Positions 11,001 through 22,783 of a stretch of DNA of 64,000 nt are shown here, piece after piece (positions within the stretch are counted from its first letter, which is position 1; every line of letters begins with the position of its first letter). The stretch is from Talpa occidentalis (lineage: Eukaryota > Chordata > Mammalia > Eulipotyphla > Talpidae). The DNA is taken from NCBI RefSeq assembly GCF_014898055.3, contig NW_023605194.1, forward strand, positions 58,381,361 through 58,445,360, given 5' to 3'. The position numbers and the translations under genes were made by a program. The notes under the pieces are model-generated. The model saw only the letters and a list, made by a program, of their open reading frames with translations. It made no database searches and was not told the DNA's origin.

Positions 11001-11569
11001 TAAAGATTAGTCATCTTTACTCCACAGAGGTAATGTCACATTTGACATATAATAAATTACCTATAGAAAAAATAGAACATGATGTTTTAGTAATTAGCTA
11101 AGCTAGTTTTCCCTATACCTCTTCATTTTTCAGAATTTTTCTGGCTATGTCTCTGTCCAAGAATGTTCTTCAGAAAAGCAAATTTATTAATGTATTCTTC
11201 AAGAATATTAATGAGAGGAGTAGTGGGATTTAGGATTTATCCCATAATTTATTCATATAAACTATTCTATAACTCCAAATAAAGCTAGTATTTATCCCAT
11301 CTAGTATCATTATACTAAAATTTGTTTTTTAAACTTCAAGCAAGAGGTTTCTTTTGTTTAAAAATGATAAATCACTAGGGTATAGATAGGACATCAGATT
11401 AAATAATGAAATCCTCCCCCATCTCCTGGAATAATAGCATCATTCCAGTGCATTTTTTTTTCTGAAGGACTTTCCTGTATTTTGGTCTTCAATTGCTGTT
11501 ATTGTAGAAATGGAACATAGCATCTGAATTCCTACAACAAAAGAAAATTGTATGTTTTTTTTTTCTCTT
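11001..11569. other. Unassigned AT-rich sequence
   Basis: Nothing was recognised beyond AT-rich unique sequence. Confidence 0.3.
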
Positions 11570-12010
11570 TTGCCATGTTTTCTGATCTAGTTTCCACTAA
11601 TTAAGCAGCAATTTAGTTACGTACACTTTGAAGTTTCACTCATTACCTGGCTTCTGTAAGTCAACAAAAGGCAACATCTAAAGCCCTCAATATTGGGCCA
11701 TCACTTTGGGAATAGCTAATTGAATGTAATTACTTTATTTTGTGCCAGGCTTCATACTTGTAACATTGCCTTGTAATAATTTAAATTGTCTGCATACTGC
11801 AGGGGGACTCTTTGACGCCAGAGTGGAGACAGCCAGGCAGTCACTTGGGTCTTGGAAGCCAAGTCAAAAGTAAGGAGACATTGTCATTTGGCTACCTACT
11901 CATTAGCTGACCTCCATGGCTGTCTGTTGTTTGAGTGGACAGGATGTGTAGTGGCTGAATTGTAAACCTAAAAATAGTTGTGAAAACATGCATTTGGGAT
12001 GTACAGTAAT
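11570..12010. other. Repeat-free block, candidate conserved noncoding sequence
   Basis: This stretch lacks recognisable transposon sequence and has balanced composition. It holds clustered TAATTA/CTAATTGA homeodomain-like cores ('ccactaattaagcag', 'tagctaattgaatgtaattac'). That is typical of, but not proof of, a developmental enhancer. No coding motif is present. Confidence 0.25.
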
Positions 12011-12706
12011 TGGTTGCTTAGTTGATCACAGATATTTTTAAATACCCTGGGAAAGGCAATATATTTTTAAACAATGACTTTGCAATGCCACATAACATTT
12101 CCTCTCTATCCCTGCTTTCTGTATAAAAAGGGAGAAGATAGAATTGTAAGGGGCATAGATCACGAAAATAACATATAGCATTATCCTTCATTATCTCATT
12201 TGAATAATTTGAAGAATGATGTGCTCTTGAAAATAAAACCAAGTCCTTTGCCATTTCCTTGCACTGGTAGTTTGGCAACCACTTAGCTTCCAACGGGAAA
12301 CATCATAGGAACTTCATCTTTTTACTGTACATTAGAAGAAAGTTTATTGTGGAAGGGGAAAATTACAAGCCTGAAGCCCTTAACAAGCTCTGGAAATGCT
12401 CTCTAACCCACACACTGTGGGCTAACTGGGCTGAATTTTTACTTCTCCTGAGTAATTAATCACATGGTGAATCTGCTCTTACTAGCTCTAATAATAGGGC
12501 TTGCTTTTTGTTTTGTTTTGTTTTTGACCATGGAAATAAGGGCATCTTCCCTGAGTGTCAGAATCCTCCTCTTTTGTTAATGGTGCCAGGAGGTCTACAC
12601 CAGTGGCAATTAAAACTACCCAGAGCCATTTAGTCTCAAGTTACATTCATTTAGGGAAAAAATGTGTTTTTTTTAAAAAAGGTAAAGTGTATGGTAGTAG
12701 GAAATA
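12011..12706. other. Unassigned unique sequence
   Basis: A 91-codon minus-strand frame (12018-12293) has no family signature. No repeat was recognised. Confidence 0.3.
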
Positions 12707-12770
12707 TCATGATGATAAAATGATGATATCATGATGATAAAATATCATGATGAAAAAATACAATGATGAT
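12707..12770. repeat. ATGATGATAAA-type minisatellite
   Basis: Irregular copies of 'atcatgatgataaaat' (about 15 to 20 bp) follow each other four to five times with small losses. Confidence 0.75.
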
Positions 12771-12944
12771 AAGTTGGGTAAAATTAAGTGTAAATCTTTG
12801 ATTTGATTTACCTGCATTCCATGTAATTATTTCTTCATTATGGTTGAAAGAATAAAATAACCAACAAAGTAATAGATGCCAATTCTTTCCGAATATGTAT
12901 GTATTTGACCCGATAGTTTCACTCATCTGAGGAATATATAGGGA

Positions 12945-13205
12945 AACAAAACTATGGAACTCACAAAACTAAATCAGAACAAACCCTAGAATATGACTAG
13001 AGAATTGATGATACTAGCAGGGGAGGTAGGATGGAGATGGGAATCAAGGGGCTGGGAGTGCAAGGGTGTATGGTAAAGGACTGTGAGTGCTTTAGTGGTA
13101 GGTGTGTGTGTGCAATGACATACATCTGAGGAGGTGTGCAACTATTCCCCTAAGTCATGTACAGTGTTGTAAAGCAATGTTACCTCAATAAAAAAATAAT
13201 AATTG
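12945..13205 (+). repeat. L1 3' UTR relic
   Basis: The stretch ends 'catgtacagtgttgtaaagcaatgttacctcaataaaaaaataata'. The same terminus recurs at about 41340-41400 and 61140-61200. It represents the 3' end of an older L1 family of this genome. Confidence 0.7.
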
Positions 13206-13570
13206 ATATAAATTCTAGGGAAAATATTCAGAATATTTAAAAATGTGCATATTCATGTATGTGCTTTTTCAAATATAATTCACAACTGAAAAATTGCACC
13301 TTTTTATACATTATATAATTCAGTGGATTTTAGTATATAAACCAAGTTGTATAGTTAGTGCCACTTCTAACTTTACATTTTCATCATTCCAACATGAAAT
13401 TCCATATCTATTAGCAATCACTCCCCACTAGCCCCTGGTAACCTCATTTCACATTGTAAATTTGTCTATTCTCCACATTTTGTGTAATGGAATCATATCA
13501 TACAACAGAAGTCCTTTTATGATTGGTTTCCTTCACTTAGATTGATGTTTTCAAAGTTCATCCATGTTGT

Positions 13571-13842
13571 GGGCCTCCCTGGTGGCACAAGGGATTAAGT
13601 TTCAGCACTATTAAGCTATTGGAAGCCACTGCAACGCAAGATTGATGCCCAGCCAGGGAGCTAACCCACATGGATGTCGCATCAGACCTCTCCTATCACC
13701 CCCATTGCTCCCCTCAGCAGTGTATTTCAGTCTACCTGTTCTGCTCCCCACTCTGTCTCTGGTGAATCTTCTCACCTCCTGCCCCCAGCCCCACACCACT
13801 GGCCTGCACCCCAGATCTAGTATGCATAAAATAAATCTTTTC
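13571..13842 (+). mobile_element. tRNA-headed T+ SINE, subfamily I, left member of an inverted pair
   Basis: Forward copy with intact head and AATAAATCTTTT tail. Its target-site duplication TTCATCCATGTTG (13557-13569) pairs with TTCATTCATGTTG (14141-14153) beyond the second SINE. This copy therefore inserted first and the next SINE later landed in its tail. Confidence 0.9.
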
Positions 13843-14105
13843 TTTTTTAAAGATTTATTTATTTATGCATACAAGAACTGAGGACAGGCCAGAGGTGTGG
13901 TAAGGGGATTCACCGAGACAGAGTGGGGAGCAAACAGGCAGATTGACTGAAACACACTGCTGAGAGGAGCAGTGGGCGAGACAGGAGAGGTCTGCTGCGT
14001 CATGTGGGTAGCTCCCTGGCCAGCTGGGGATCGAACTCATGCTGCAGAGGCTGTAGACAGCTTCATTGGTTGCATTTTAACCCCTTGCACCACCAGGGAG
14101 GCCCC
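13843..14105 (-). mobile_element. tRNA-headed T+ SINE, subfamily I, right member of an inverted pair
   Basis: Reverse copy nested in the A-rich tail of the preceding SINE. The flanks 'aaataaatcttt' (about 13829-13840) and 'aaatgaatcttg' (about 14108-14119) are an imperfect target-site duplication drawn from that tail. Confidence 0.88.
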
Positions 14106-15230
14106 AAAAAATGAATCTTGTAAAAAATTTAAAAAAAAATTTCATTCATGTTGCAATACGTATCAGTACATCATTGTTTTTTAGTGACTAAGTAAAATTC
14201 TAGGGTGTGAATAGGCTACATTTTGTGTACCCACTCATCACTTGATAGACATCGGATCGCCTCTAATTTTTGACTATTTTGAATAATTCATTCTACCATG
14301 AGCATTTACATACAAACCTTTGTTACCCTATGTTTTCAATTTTCTTGGGTATATATCTAGAAGTGGGGTTACTGAGTCATACGGTAACTCCAATTTACTT
14401 TATTTCAGAACCACTTAAGTTGTTTTCTAAACAGGCTACACCATTTTATATTTCCATCAGCAATCTGTAAATATGTCAGTTTTCCACACCCTCTCCAACA
14501 CTTCTTATTGCCTATCATTTCTATTACAGTTAGCTGACAGGATGAGAGGTGTTATTTAATGGTTTTGGTCTCTAAGTCCTTAATGACATCAAGCCTCTTT
14601 TCATGAACTCGCTGGCCGTTTGCATATCTTTTTGAAAACATGTCTATATAAGTTCTTTGCCCATTTTTATTTTGTATTATTGTTGAGTTGTAAGATTTCT
14701 TTACATATTCTAGATAGTAAACCATGAGAAGATATGATTTGAAAATATTTTCTTTCATTCTGTGTCTTTTCACTTGCTTAAGAGTGTTACCCAGTGTATT
14801 TACCTTTTCTTTTTTGCTTATGATTTTGAAGTCTCATTGAAGAAAGCATTGCCTAATCATGGTTCCAAAGATTTAAGAATTTTTATAGATTTCATTTGGA
14901 TCTTTATTCCATCTTGACTTAATTTTTGAATGTGGTGTGAGGAAAGACTCTCACTTAATTCTTTTTCATAATGGCAATCAGTTATCAGTTATCCTAGCAC
15001 TGATTAAAAAAAAACTATTATTTTCCCACTGAATGGTGTCAGAACCCTTGTCAACTGTTAGTTGACCACTTCTAGGTTTATTCCTCTCAATTCTATTCCA
15101 CTGACCTGTATGTCTATCCTTTTGCCATCCATTTTGAATTCTGCAGTTTTGTTATACGTTTTAAAACCAAGAGGTGTGAATCCTCCAAATTCCTTTTTAT
15201 TTCAATATTGTACTAGGTGTATGCATTAGT

Positions 15231-15671
15231 TTTAACATAATTGTAATAAAATCCGTAACATAAATTTTTGATTTGAAAAAACTTGGAAACATGATTTGCT
15301 TTTAAAAGCATTTTTATAAGAGCTTGCCATATAAAAGTTTCAAATAACCCAAATGTCTCAAGTTACAAACTATCTCTAGTAAATAAAGGAATCATTTTAG
15401 TAAATGCCCTAATTCAACCAAGAGTTAATTAACATTTAGCAAATTAATGTTTTGGAATGTTAAATTATTGGTGGCATAAAGAATGCAATAGAATATGAGA
15501 CTTCTATACTTAGTGGAAAATTTCTACCAAAATAACTTTACTTTTCTTTCAACTCCTATTCATTGCTGGTGACCTAGAACAAGGCACTTTGCTTTTCCAA
15601 ACTTATTTTCCCTCTACATAATATGATTATTATAACTCCATGTTCCTGGCAGCTGAAAGGGAAGAAAGTCA
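15231..15671. other. Unassigned AT-rich sequence
   Basis: No named repeat or gene was seen. Confidence 0.3.
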
Positions 15672-15940
15672 TTTTTTTTTAAAGATTTATTTTTTTATGC
15701 ATACAAGAACTGAGGTACAGGCTAGAGGTGTACGGGGTGAGAAGATTCACCAGAGACAGAGTAGGGAACAGAACAGGCAGATTGACTGACATCCACTGCT
15801 GAGGGGAGCAGTGGGAAAGACAGGAGAGGTCTGCTGCACCATGTGGGTAGCTCCCTGGCTGGGGATCGAACTCATGCTACAGTGGCTGCGGATAGCTTCA
15901 CAGTGCTGTGTCTTAACCCCTTGCACCACCAGGGAGGCCC
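15672..15940 (-). mobile_element. tRNA-headed T+ SINE, subfamily I
   Basis: Full reverse copy ending ccaccagggaggccc. Flanks AAGAAAGTCA (15662-15671) and AAGAAAGCAA (15941-15950) form a target-site duplication with one mismatch. Confidence 0.92.
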
Positions 15941-15949
15941 AAGAAAGCA

Positions 15950-16560
15950 ATGGTTAATAACACTTTTTTTATGATGACAACAATCTTCTCAGAACTTTTC
16001 TCAGGCACTCCAAAAACATTTGCTTTCCTTATGTAGGCTTGAGATTTTGCAAAATATTAATACTATGGATATTTGGCAACAAATCAAATACTACAGAAAA
16101 GTTTATAGTGAAAACCTATAGTCCCTCCTGTTCACAGCCTATAACCTGCTCTTAATTGTTGGGTTTGTTATCATTTCCACAGAGGTGTGTGTGTGTGGGG
16201 GGGGTATTTTATATAAAATATTACAATATTTGGACTTCAATTTCCTGTTTTATCTAATTTAAATAATACCTATTAATCCTCTGACATGGAAGATGAAGAT
16301 TTTATTCATCTTCTGTGTTCCATTCACTCATATCAGTTTTTAATATTTATTTGATTACTAGTTCTTTTAATACATAGCCTTTAATATACTTACATATTTT
16401 ACTCTTATTTCATTACTTTGTCAGAATTTTTTTTGATACCTACTTTGTAAAATAAAGATATTTGTACTCCCATCATTTTCTTCACCTACATTTTCTTTAT
16501 TTTTTCAGTTTTCTGCAAATTATCTTTTTACTTCTACATTATCCAAATTGTGAACAAAGT
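15950..16560. other. Unassigned AT-rich sequence with a short GT/G run
   Basis: It includes a small (GT)n run followed by a poly-G run near 16185-16203. Nothing else was recognised. Confidence 0.35.
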
Positions 16561-16562
16561 TA

Positions 16563-16640
16563 TTCTAGACTCTGTAAAATATGATGCTATTTGAGCCTCA
16601 GAATCATAGGCATAATATTTAATTATGCAGGTCAATGCAA
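16563..16640 (+). repeat. Left arm of a 78-bp inverted repeat
   Basis: Its reverse complement occurs at 17498-17575 with two mismatches by my reading. It includes the core 'tttgagcctcagaatcat'. The arms are 857 bp apart. It is not a SINE, and neither arm shows transposon ends that I know. Confidence 0.9.
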
Positions 16641-16769
16641 ACAGGAATATATATATATGAATTAGGAATATATATATGAATTTATATATGTGTGTATATA
16701 TACTGTTTTGAGGCATATGTTTTTTCATTGAATGATATTTTGAGTATCTTTTCACATAAATAAATTTTC

Positions 16770-17110
16770 TGTATGAATACCATGTAATTCTATCCTCTGT
16801 TTTTTGAACACCTACAGTGTTTACAATTTTGTTATAAACAATTCACTGTTGGATATCTTTACATATGCATCTTCACATAGATTATATGCCACGAAATGGA
16901 ATTGCTGGGTCAAAGATAAAGCACATTATTTTGGCCTTTAATATATATCAATTAACTCAATATCCTCTATTTTTATGACTTTTCAGTGGCACAAGTTGGA
17001 TATAGTGTGCCCGGTTCCACACAGCATGTTATTCTTAAACATCTTTATAAAAATTATTTTTGGTTTTGCAATTTGCTATGTAAAAAGTTCAATTTCTTCT
17101 AGTTATTGAA
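16770..17110 (-). repeat. Old L1 relic
   Basis: 'acctacagtgtttacaattttgttataaacaattc', 'acgaaatggaattgctgggtcaaag' and 'cacaagttggatatagtgtgcccggttccacacagcatg' follow the reverse complement of the old L1 ORF2 end. Confidence 0.5.
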
Positions 17111-17497
17111 AAATAAATGTTATTTCATAATTAGTTTCCACTTCTATTTCTTCTTTAGGAATCATCTATTCATATCTGTATTTTTTTTTCTCTTGGTGTA
17201 TTTTCATCTTTTTATCTGTAAGAGCTTATTACCATAGAAGGGGTATCATAGAAGAGATATCATAAAAGGGGTGATATTATTTATCAAAATAAAACTATTT
17301 TGCAAATAATTTTCCAAGTATTTTACTTATAGTATTTTAATTATATATTTTGTCATAGAAATTTACTTAGTTTTTTAATTATATATTGTCATAGAAATGC
17401 CCCAAATTTTTGCAATAAAACCTGTGAATTTTATTGTTCTCTCTTTAATCTTTGCTTAGAAAGGCACCTCCAGAATTAGTTATGTAGATATCTATAA

Positions 17498-17575
17498 TTG
17501 CATTGACCTACATAATTAAATATTATGCCTTTGATTCTGAGGCTCAAATAGCATCATATTTTACAGAGTCTAGAA
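17498..17575 (-). repeat. Right arm of a 78-bp inverted repeat
   Basis: Reverse complement of 16563-16640. The high similarity of the two arms contrasts with the old, diverged sequence around them. Confidence 0.9.
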
Positions 17576-18059
17576 ATTCCAACACAAAAACATTTAAGAG
17601 TAGTATTTTCTGTATTGTGATTTTGGTTTTCTTCATTATAATTTTCTATATTTCTGAACATTTCTAAAGTAAGCAATATTGCTTTTATAAACAAGAACAA
17701 AAAAAATAATGATTCTCTTCATTTTTTTAAAGGTTTCTTTATTGGTGTTTCTTAACAAAGAGATGATCAGAATATAGATTTTTAATGGACATGGTGTGGG
17801 ATAACATCCCCTTTACTATAATGGTATCAACTTTCCTTACCTCATTTTTCGTATGGGCCTTCATATTGGACTCAACCATAGTAAATCGTTTTTTCCCATA
17901 TTATTTTCTTTTCTTTCTGTGGTCTTAAGTTTTTAATGATTTAAAGACAAACACTCTTTATTTGGACAAAGAGCTATTTGTTATCATTATTTGGGATGAT
18001 ATTTTTGCAGGATAGTATAGTTTTGTTTTTTTTTTTTTCTGAAATTGACCAAACTTTAA
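17576..18059. other. Unassigned AT-rich sequence
   Basis: No gene or named repeat was seen. Confidence 0.3.
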
Positions 18060-18560
18060 TGGTCCGCACTATATTTAGATATAAGGAATAACCCATTTAA
18101 TCAGGCCAGATGATATGATTAAAGCTGATGTTTCTGTAGACAGACTGTAGGTTGAGTACTTATCCAGATAATTTGATTATCATAAACAATCAACTTTGCC
18201 TGAATTATCTGGATAATTGCCTCTCCTGTCCATTTTACATAGCCTAAGGTTCTAGGTTTATTTTTGCATCCTACAGGCCACTTTCTGCAGTGATCAGCAA
18301 TCAGAAAATCAGATTATCACTCTGTTTAACCTTCCTGTGCCTTGGCTAATTAAGTCAACAAATTAGCTGAGGACTCCAAGGCGGAAGGGGATTGGTAGAC
18401 TGTGGTCAAGACACGTATTTATGAATTTTCCCTTAAGCTGCTTTTTTTGAGGAAGCTTTGATAAGAAACATGTGATCTCAATTATCATTAACTCTCTGTG
18501 GTTTCCGTGTTTGGGGGCTTGACCTAGACTTTAGAAGGCCCAGGACCCCCTTCGAAGTGT
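18060..18560. other. Repeat-free block, candidate conserved noncoding sequence
   Basis: No transposon signature was found. It carries a perfect 13-bp inverted repeat (TATCCAGATAATT at 18161-18173 and AATTATCTGGATA at 18203-18215). It also has clustered GATA and TAATTA-like cores ('gctaattaagtcaac', 'caaattagctg', 'tttgataagaaa'). This composition would suit a regulatory element, but the sequence alone cannot show function. Confidence 0.3.
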
Positions 18561-20035
18561 GCCTGAGCAGTATATTGCCAGTCCATTCACCTTTGCCATC
18601 TTGTTATCTCATATTGAGAAAGGGACTTAAATCACTGTTCACACACTCATTGCAGACTCAGGGGCTATACTACTTATGCAAGCTGCTTTTAGGTTTTCTT
18701 TACTGCCTTTTGGTAATGTGCTCTCCTAATCAACAAGCATCTTTCTTTCAGGCTATTTTTAAATATAAAATTCTTAAGTAAAATCTCTAAGGTCAAAGAG
18801 AAAAATCTAGAAATGATAACAATACTTATCATAAATGAATAAGAATTTAATTAAAAAATGTTACTACTATTGCTCGAGTGTAACCCTAAAAGAATGGATT
18901 TTTGTTTTTTCTTTTAGAATGTTAGGTTTTTGTTTCTCTGTATGAAAAAGGCTTAGAGGATATCAGAATATTTAATTGCTGATGGGTCATAATACTGTCT
19001 TTGAATACATATATGAAAAGCTACTTCAAATAGTAATGTTTGATTCAGGACCAGAAATGGGACATAAAGTGAGGACCTGCTAAACTTGTCTGTCTGGAGT
19101 GCACATTTCTGTATTACTAATATTGTGTAAATATATACATTCAATTTTACTCAAAATGTTCTGTTTGATGGATCTCTTCATTTTAATAAAGTATAACTTC
19201 AAGGAAAGAGTATCTTGACTCCCATTATAATTATTTAAAGCATCTTACTGCTGACCAGAGATGAATTATTTGCTTATCTGTGTATATATTACACTGCCAC
19301 AGAAGAAAACTATTTTAAATATTTTCACTATATTATTTTAGATATGTCTTTTCAAGAAGATTTGAAAAGAGATATCCCCTAAAATAAGAAGTTAGAAAAT
19401 GAATAAGTGTATTTTTTTAACTCATTGTTTTTTATGGAGGGTAACTGTCTTGTGTCTTCTAATACTGAAATAAATATAGCTCCCAAAGAAACAGAAACAG
19501 CTGGGTAAATAGTTTGTATTTATGACTAGGATTTGAGTGTGGCCACATTCTATATAATTTTCTTTTTTGAAGAATTTTTATACATGCTCACTTATAGTAC
19601 AGCAGAATTTGATAATGATGCATTACCTAGGAATTCAGCTTATATGTTTGATTATATGAAGAAACTTATTGAATGTAAAAAGTAATGGAAATAGTGGAAT
19701 TATCAGGTTATTAGTTGATGTGTGCCTACTATTAAACCCCTATGAAAATTTCAATTAAAATGAAATTTTTAAAGCTGGGTTACCCTGAGTTGAAGAACAA
19801 TTTCATCTTTAATGTTTTAGTTGAATTCTCCTGTCCTCCAAAAAAAGAGGCAATGTTTGAAGACCATTTTATTATGCTATATATTATTAATCAACTTTAT
19901 TCTGTGAGGGCTGAACAGAGAATAGTTGCAGTTTTCCTGGTGTACATGAAAGAGATGCCTCATTAATTCACTAAGGCAAATATTCCCAATGTGTCTAGAA
20001 ATTATAAAAGTCTACAGAATCTTAAAAGAGGAACT
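18561..20035. other. Unassigned AT-rich sequence
   Basis: Several short open frames (18557-18781, 18953-19144, 19742-19966) lack motifs. No recognisable repeat was seen over this 1.5 kb. Confidence 0.3.
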
Positions 20036-20270
20036 AGGCCTCCCTGGTGGAGCAAGGGGTTGGGCACAACACTATGAAACTGTCCAGGGCCTCTGCAGCA
20101 AGAGTTTGATCCCCAGCTGGTCAGGGAGCTACTCACATGGCGCAGCAGACCTCTCCTGTCTCACTTGCTGCCGCCCCCCCCCCACTCTGTTTCTGGTGGA
20201 TCCTCTCACCCCCCACAACTCTGGCCTACACCCCAGTTCTTGTATATATAAATAAATCTTAAAAAAAAAA
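20036..20270 (+). mobile_element. T+ SINE with internal deletion
   Basis: Head and tail are present (aggcctccctggtgg to aaataaatcttaaaa). About 45 bp of the body containing 'cagcagtgtatttcag' is lost and replaced by a run of about ten C. The copy is otherwise subfamily I. Confidence 0.88.
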
Positions 20271-20411
20271 TAAATCAAAAGACAAACAATTAATTTCCTT
20301 ATACTGAGAACAACTTTTCAGTTTATCCAAAATGACTTGCATCCCAAGATATGACTTGAGTAATTATTTTATGTTAGATCATGAAGGTATTATATTTTGA
20401 AAACTTGAAAA

Positions 20412-20470
20412 ATGCATATATATATATATATAGATAGATAGATAGATAGACAGATATAGATCTATCTATA
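20412..20470. repeat. (TA)n(GATA)n microsatellite
   Basis: A run of TA units passes into five GATA/TAGA units and ends in an AGATCTATCTATA partial palindrome. Confidence 0.88.
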
Positions 20471-21414
20471 AAGGACACTCAAATAGAAGTATTTTTATGT
20501 ATTTTCCAGGGATTTTTATGAAAGATGCATTTTCCATAATTGAGAGTACACTGAATATTACAATTTTTACTCATGTTTTTCCTCCACTCAGTATTATAAC
20601 ATGCAAATATCATCTAGAATTTATTATCTTTCAAGGGCCAGTAACCTCGGCTTTTACTAGCGAAAATAAACCCATCAGATTATTGGCTATAGAACTGAAA
20701 ATTCCAGAGAAAGTGTGGATTCAACACAAACCACAGGTTCATGTGCATTCTGGTTTCATTTGCCTGAACTTCTCTCAGATTTGCCTTCTTTGGTTGCCTT
20801 TAACCTCATGCCAACTCCTCTCCTGTATGATACCAAATTCATCAGTATTAGTTCCAGATTTCATAACCTCTCACCTCAGTATCCAAAGAGAGTCTCTTTG
20901 CAAAGCACTTAAGTTCCAATATTTCTAGCAAAAGTCCTAAAATATTTTATAATTAGCACTGCTTAAATCAGTGCTAATTACCACATTGAAAACATCTTCA
21001 CAAATGTCATTGTAATGTCCTCACATAATCTTGTCTTACTGTAATATTAACGTTTTCTTTAGCATTCTTCTCTTGTTATACATTCGGTGTATCTGATTTT
21101 TCTCGAATATAAGTCATGTCATGAACATTCCTTTTTATAAATTATTCACTGCCTCTAATTTTAGCCTTTTATGATAAACTACTACAAATATAATAGACTG
21201 AAAACGCAATTATTTTTCTTTGTTACTTTTTAGAAGAACAATGGATTTCATATATAAGCCTACCTATCTAATCATATCTTTGTTAACATATTTTTCAAAC
21301 AAGTCTTTGCTAATTTGTCTAAATATAGATATATACATATATATATATATATATCATGGTTATTTTTTGGTAAACTTATTTACTGAGGTTGAGATATTCT
21401 TCTATAATAATAAT
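20471..21414. other. Mostly unassigned; possible L2-like stretch and a (TA)n run
   Basis: A 143-codon plus-strand frame (20497-20928) shows no conserved domain. The phrase 'accaaattcatcagtattagttccagatttcataacctctcacctcag' near 20830-20880 is reminiscent of L2, which argues that the frame is not a gene. A (TA)n run lies at about 21325-21353. Confidence 0.35.
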
Positions 21415-21600
21415 TGATAATAATATTTGAGCACTGATACGTGCCAATCACTGGTCTGTATATAAATACATCATTATCTTTTAAAGATCTTAAAACCTAT
21501 ATAATTAATTAACTTGTCAAAAGTAAAATAACTAGTATTTAAGATTCAAATCCATGTCAATCTGATTCTAAGATTTTAATAATTAAGCAACACTACTTAT
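21415..21600 (+). repeat. MIR relic
   Basis: 'taatatttgagcactgatacgtgccaatcactggtctgtat', 'aacttgtcaaaagtaaaataactag' and 'ttcaaatccatgtcaatctgattcta' follow the MIR consensus forward. Confidence 0.65.
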
Positions 21601-22299
21601 TGCATTATGCAAAGTAATTATTTGTACTTCCTACTTTGTTGTTTGGTTCACTATGGTTCGCTATCAAGAATTCTAATCTATGTTTGTGTCTAAAATACTA
21701 AAATAGCCAAAATATGTTACAGTTGAAACTGACTACAGAATTATTATTCTAGTAAAAAATTAGTCTAGGTGAAAGTCAGTTATCACACAGATTCCCATCA
21801 CTCATTCATTCATGCTAAACTAGCACTCTTTCTAGAACTTTGCTTTTAGAAATATTTGCAAAAGGAGAAAGAAGAAAAAAAATTTATTAGGTAAACACTA
21901 ATACCTACATCTTTATTTTTCAAAGCCACATTCTTTTGATAGTTCTTTGATGTTTTGTTAATATTTGATTCATATTTCAAGTTGTTTTCAGCAGGAGGAT
22001 TAGTAGGTTACAAGATGGTGTGTCATAGCTGACAGCAAAGTCTGCAAGTGTTAATCAAACATCTCTATGATTTTTATTAATAACTCCTATAAGTTATAAA
22101 GGTAAGGTATATATTGCCAACTTAAAATCATATTCCCAAATTGCAGGTTGAAATATAATACAATAAATGGTAAATCACAAAACTAGTGTTTGTGTGCTTG
22201 TTATATTTTGAAACAGGGTTACATTCATCTGATACCTTTATAACATTGCTGACAAATAATCAGCAAAGAACAAAATAAGTTATTATTTCTATATTGTGA
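21601..22299. other. Unassigned AT-rich sequence
   Basis: Nothing was recognised. Confidence 0.3.
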
Positions 22300-22353
22300 G
22301 CATATATATGTGTGTGTGTGTGTTATATGCATATATATATATATATATATATC
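22300..22353. repeat. (TA)n/(TG)n compound microsatellite
   Basis: A TA stretch, about seven TG units, then a second run of about ten TA units. Confidence 0.88.
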
Positions 22354-22431
22354 ATGTTACAACCCTCAGTCTGCGTAAGCATTAGAAAAGAAAATCAAAT
22401 AAGAATGCAACATCTATCCTCATAGTATTTT

Positions 22432-22695
22432 TTTTTCTAGAAGATTTATTTATTTATTTATACAAGCACTGGGTACAGTCAGAAGCATGGAAGGGTGAGA
22501 GAATTCACCTGAGCCAGAGTGGGGAACAGAACAGGCAGACCAATGAAATGCACTGCTGAGGGGAGCAGCGGGTGGCAGGAGAGGTCTGCACTCCATGTGG
22601 GGCCCTCGCTGGTGGCCAGGGATCGAACTGGCGCTGAGGAGGCTGCGGGCAGCCTCGCAGCCCAGTGCTCAACCGCTGCGCCACCAGGGGAGGCC
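22432..22695 (-). mobile_element. tRNA-headed T+ SINE, subfamily II
   Basis: Reverse copy with the subfamily II variants: tail-side 'cactgggtacagtcagaagc' and a GC-rich head whose forward reading has TGGCGCAGCGG (A box) and GTTCGATCCC (B box). It retains more CpG than subfamily I copies, which suggests a younger age. Confidence 0.9.
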
Positions 22696-22783
22696 CAAGC
22701 TATTAATTTGAATGAACCCTAAAGTTTCAATCTCAGTCATATTGTCAAACATTATACCTATTTTCTAATAGATATCTTCATCT

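Larger units (their letters stand above)
13215..15230 (-). repeat. Old L1 (3' UTR and ORF2 end), interrupted by two SINEs
   Basis: On both sides of the SINE pair (13571-14105) the sequence follows L1 in reverse, such as 'ctcatcacttgatagacatcgg', 'tctagaagtggggttactgagtcat', 'ctttgcccatttttattttg' and 'tctattccactgacctgtatgtctatcc'. ORF2 is fully decayed. The short open frames here (14270-14470, 14552-14773) are remnants or chance. Confidence 0.75.

Noticed and set aside
20497..20928. 143-codon plus-strand open frame as a gene
   Set aside because: No domain, signal or splice context. Part of the sequence resembles L2, and a second overlapping frame (20715-20912) is equally open.
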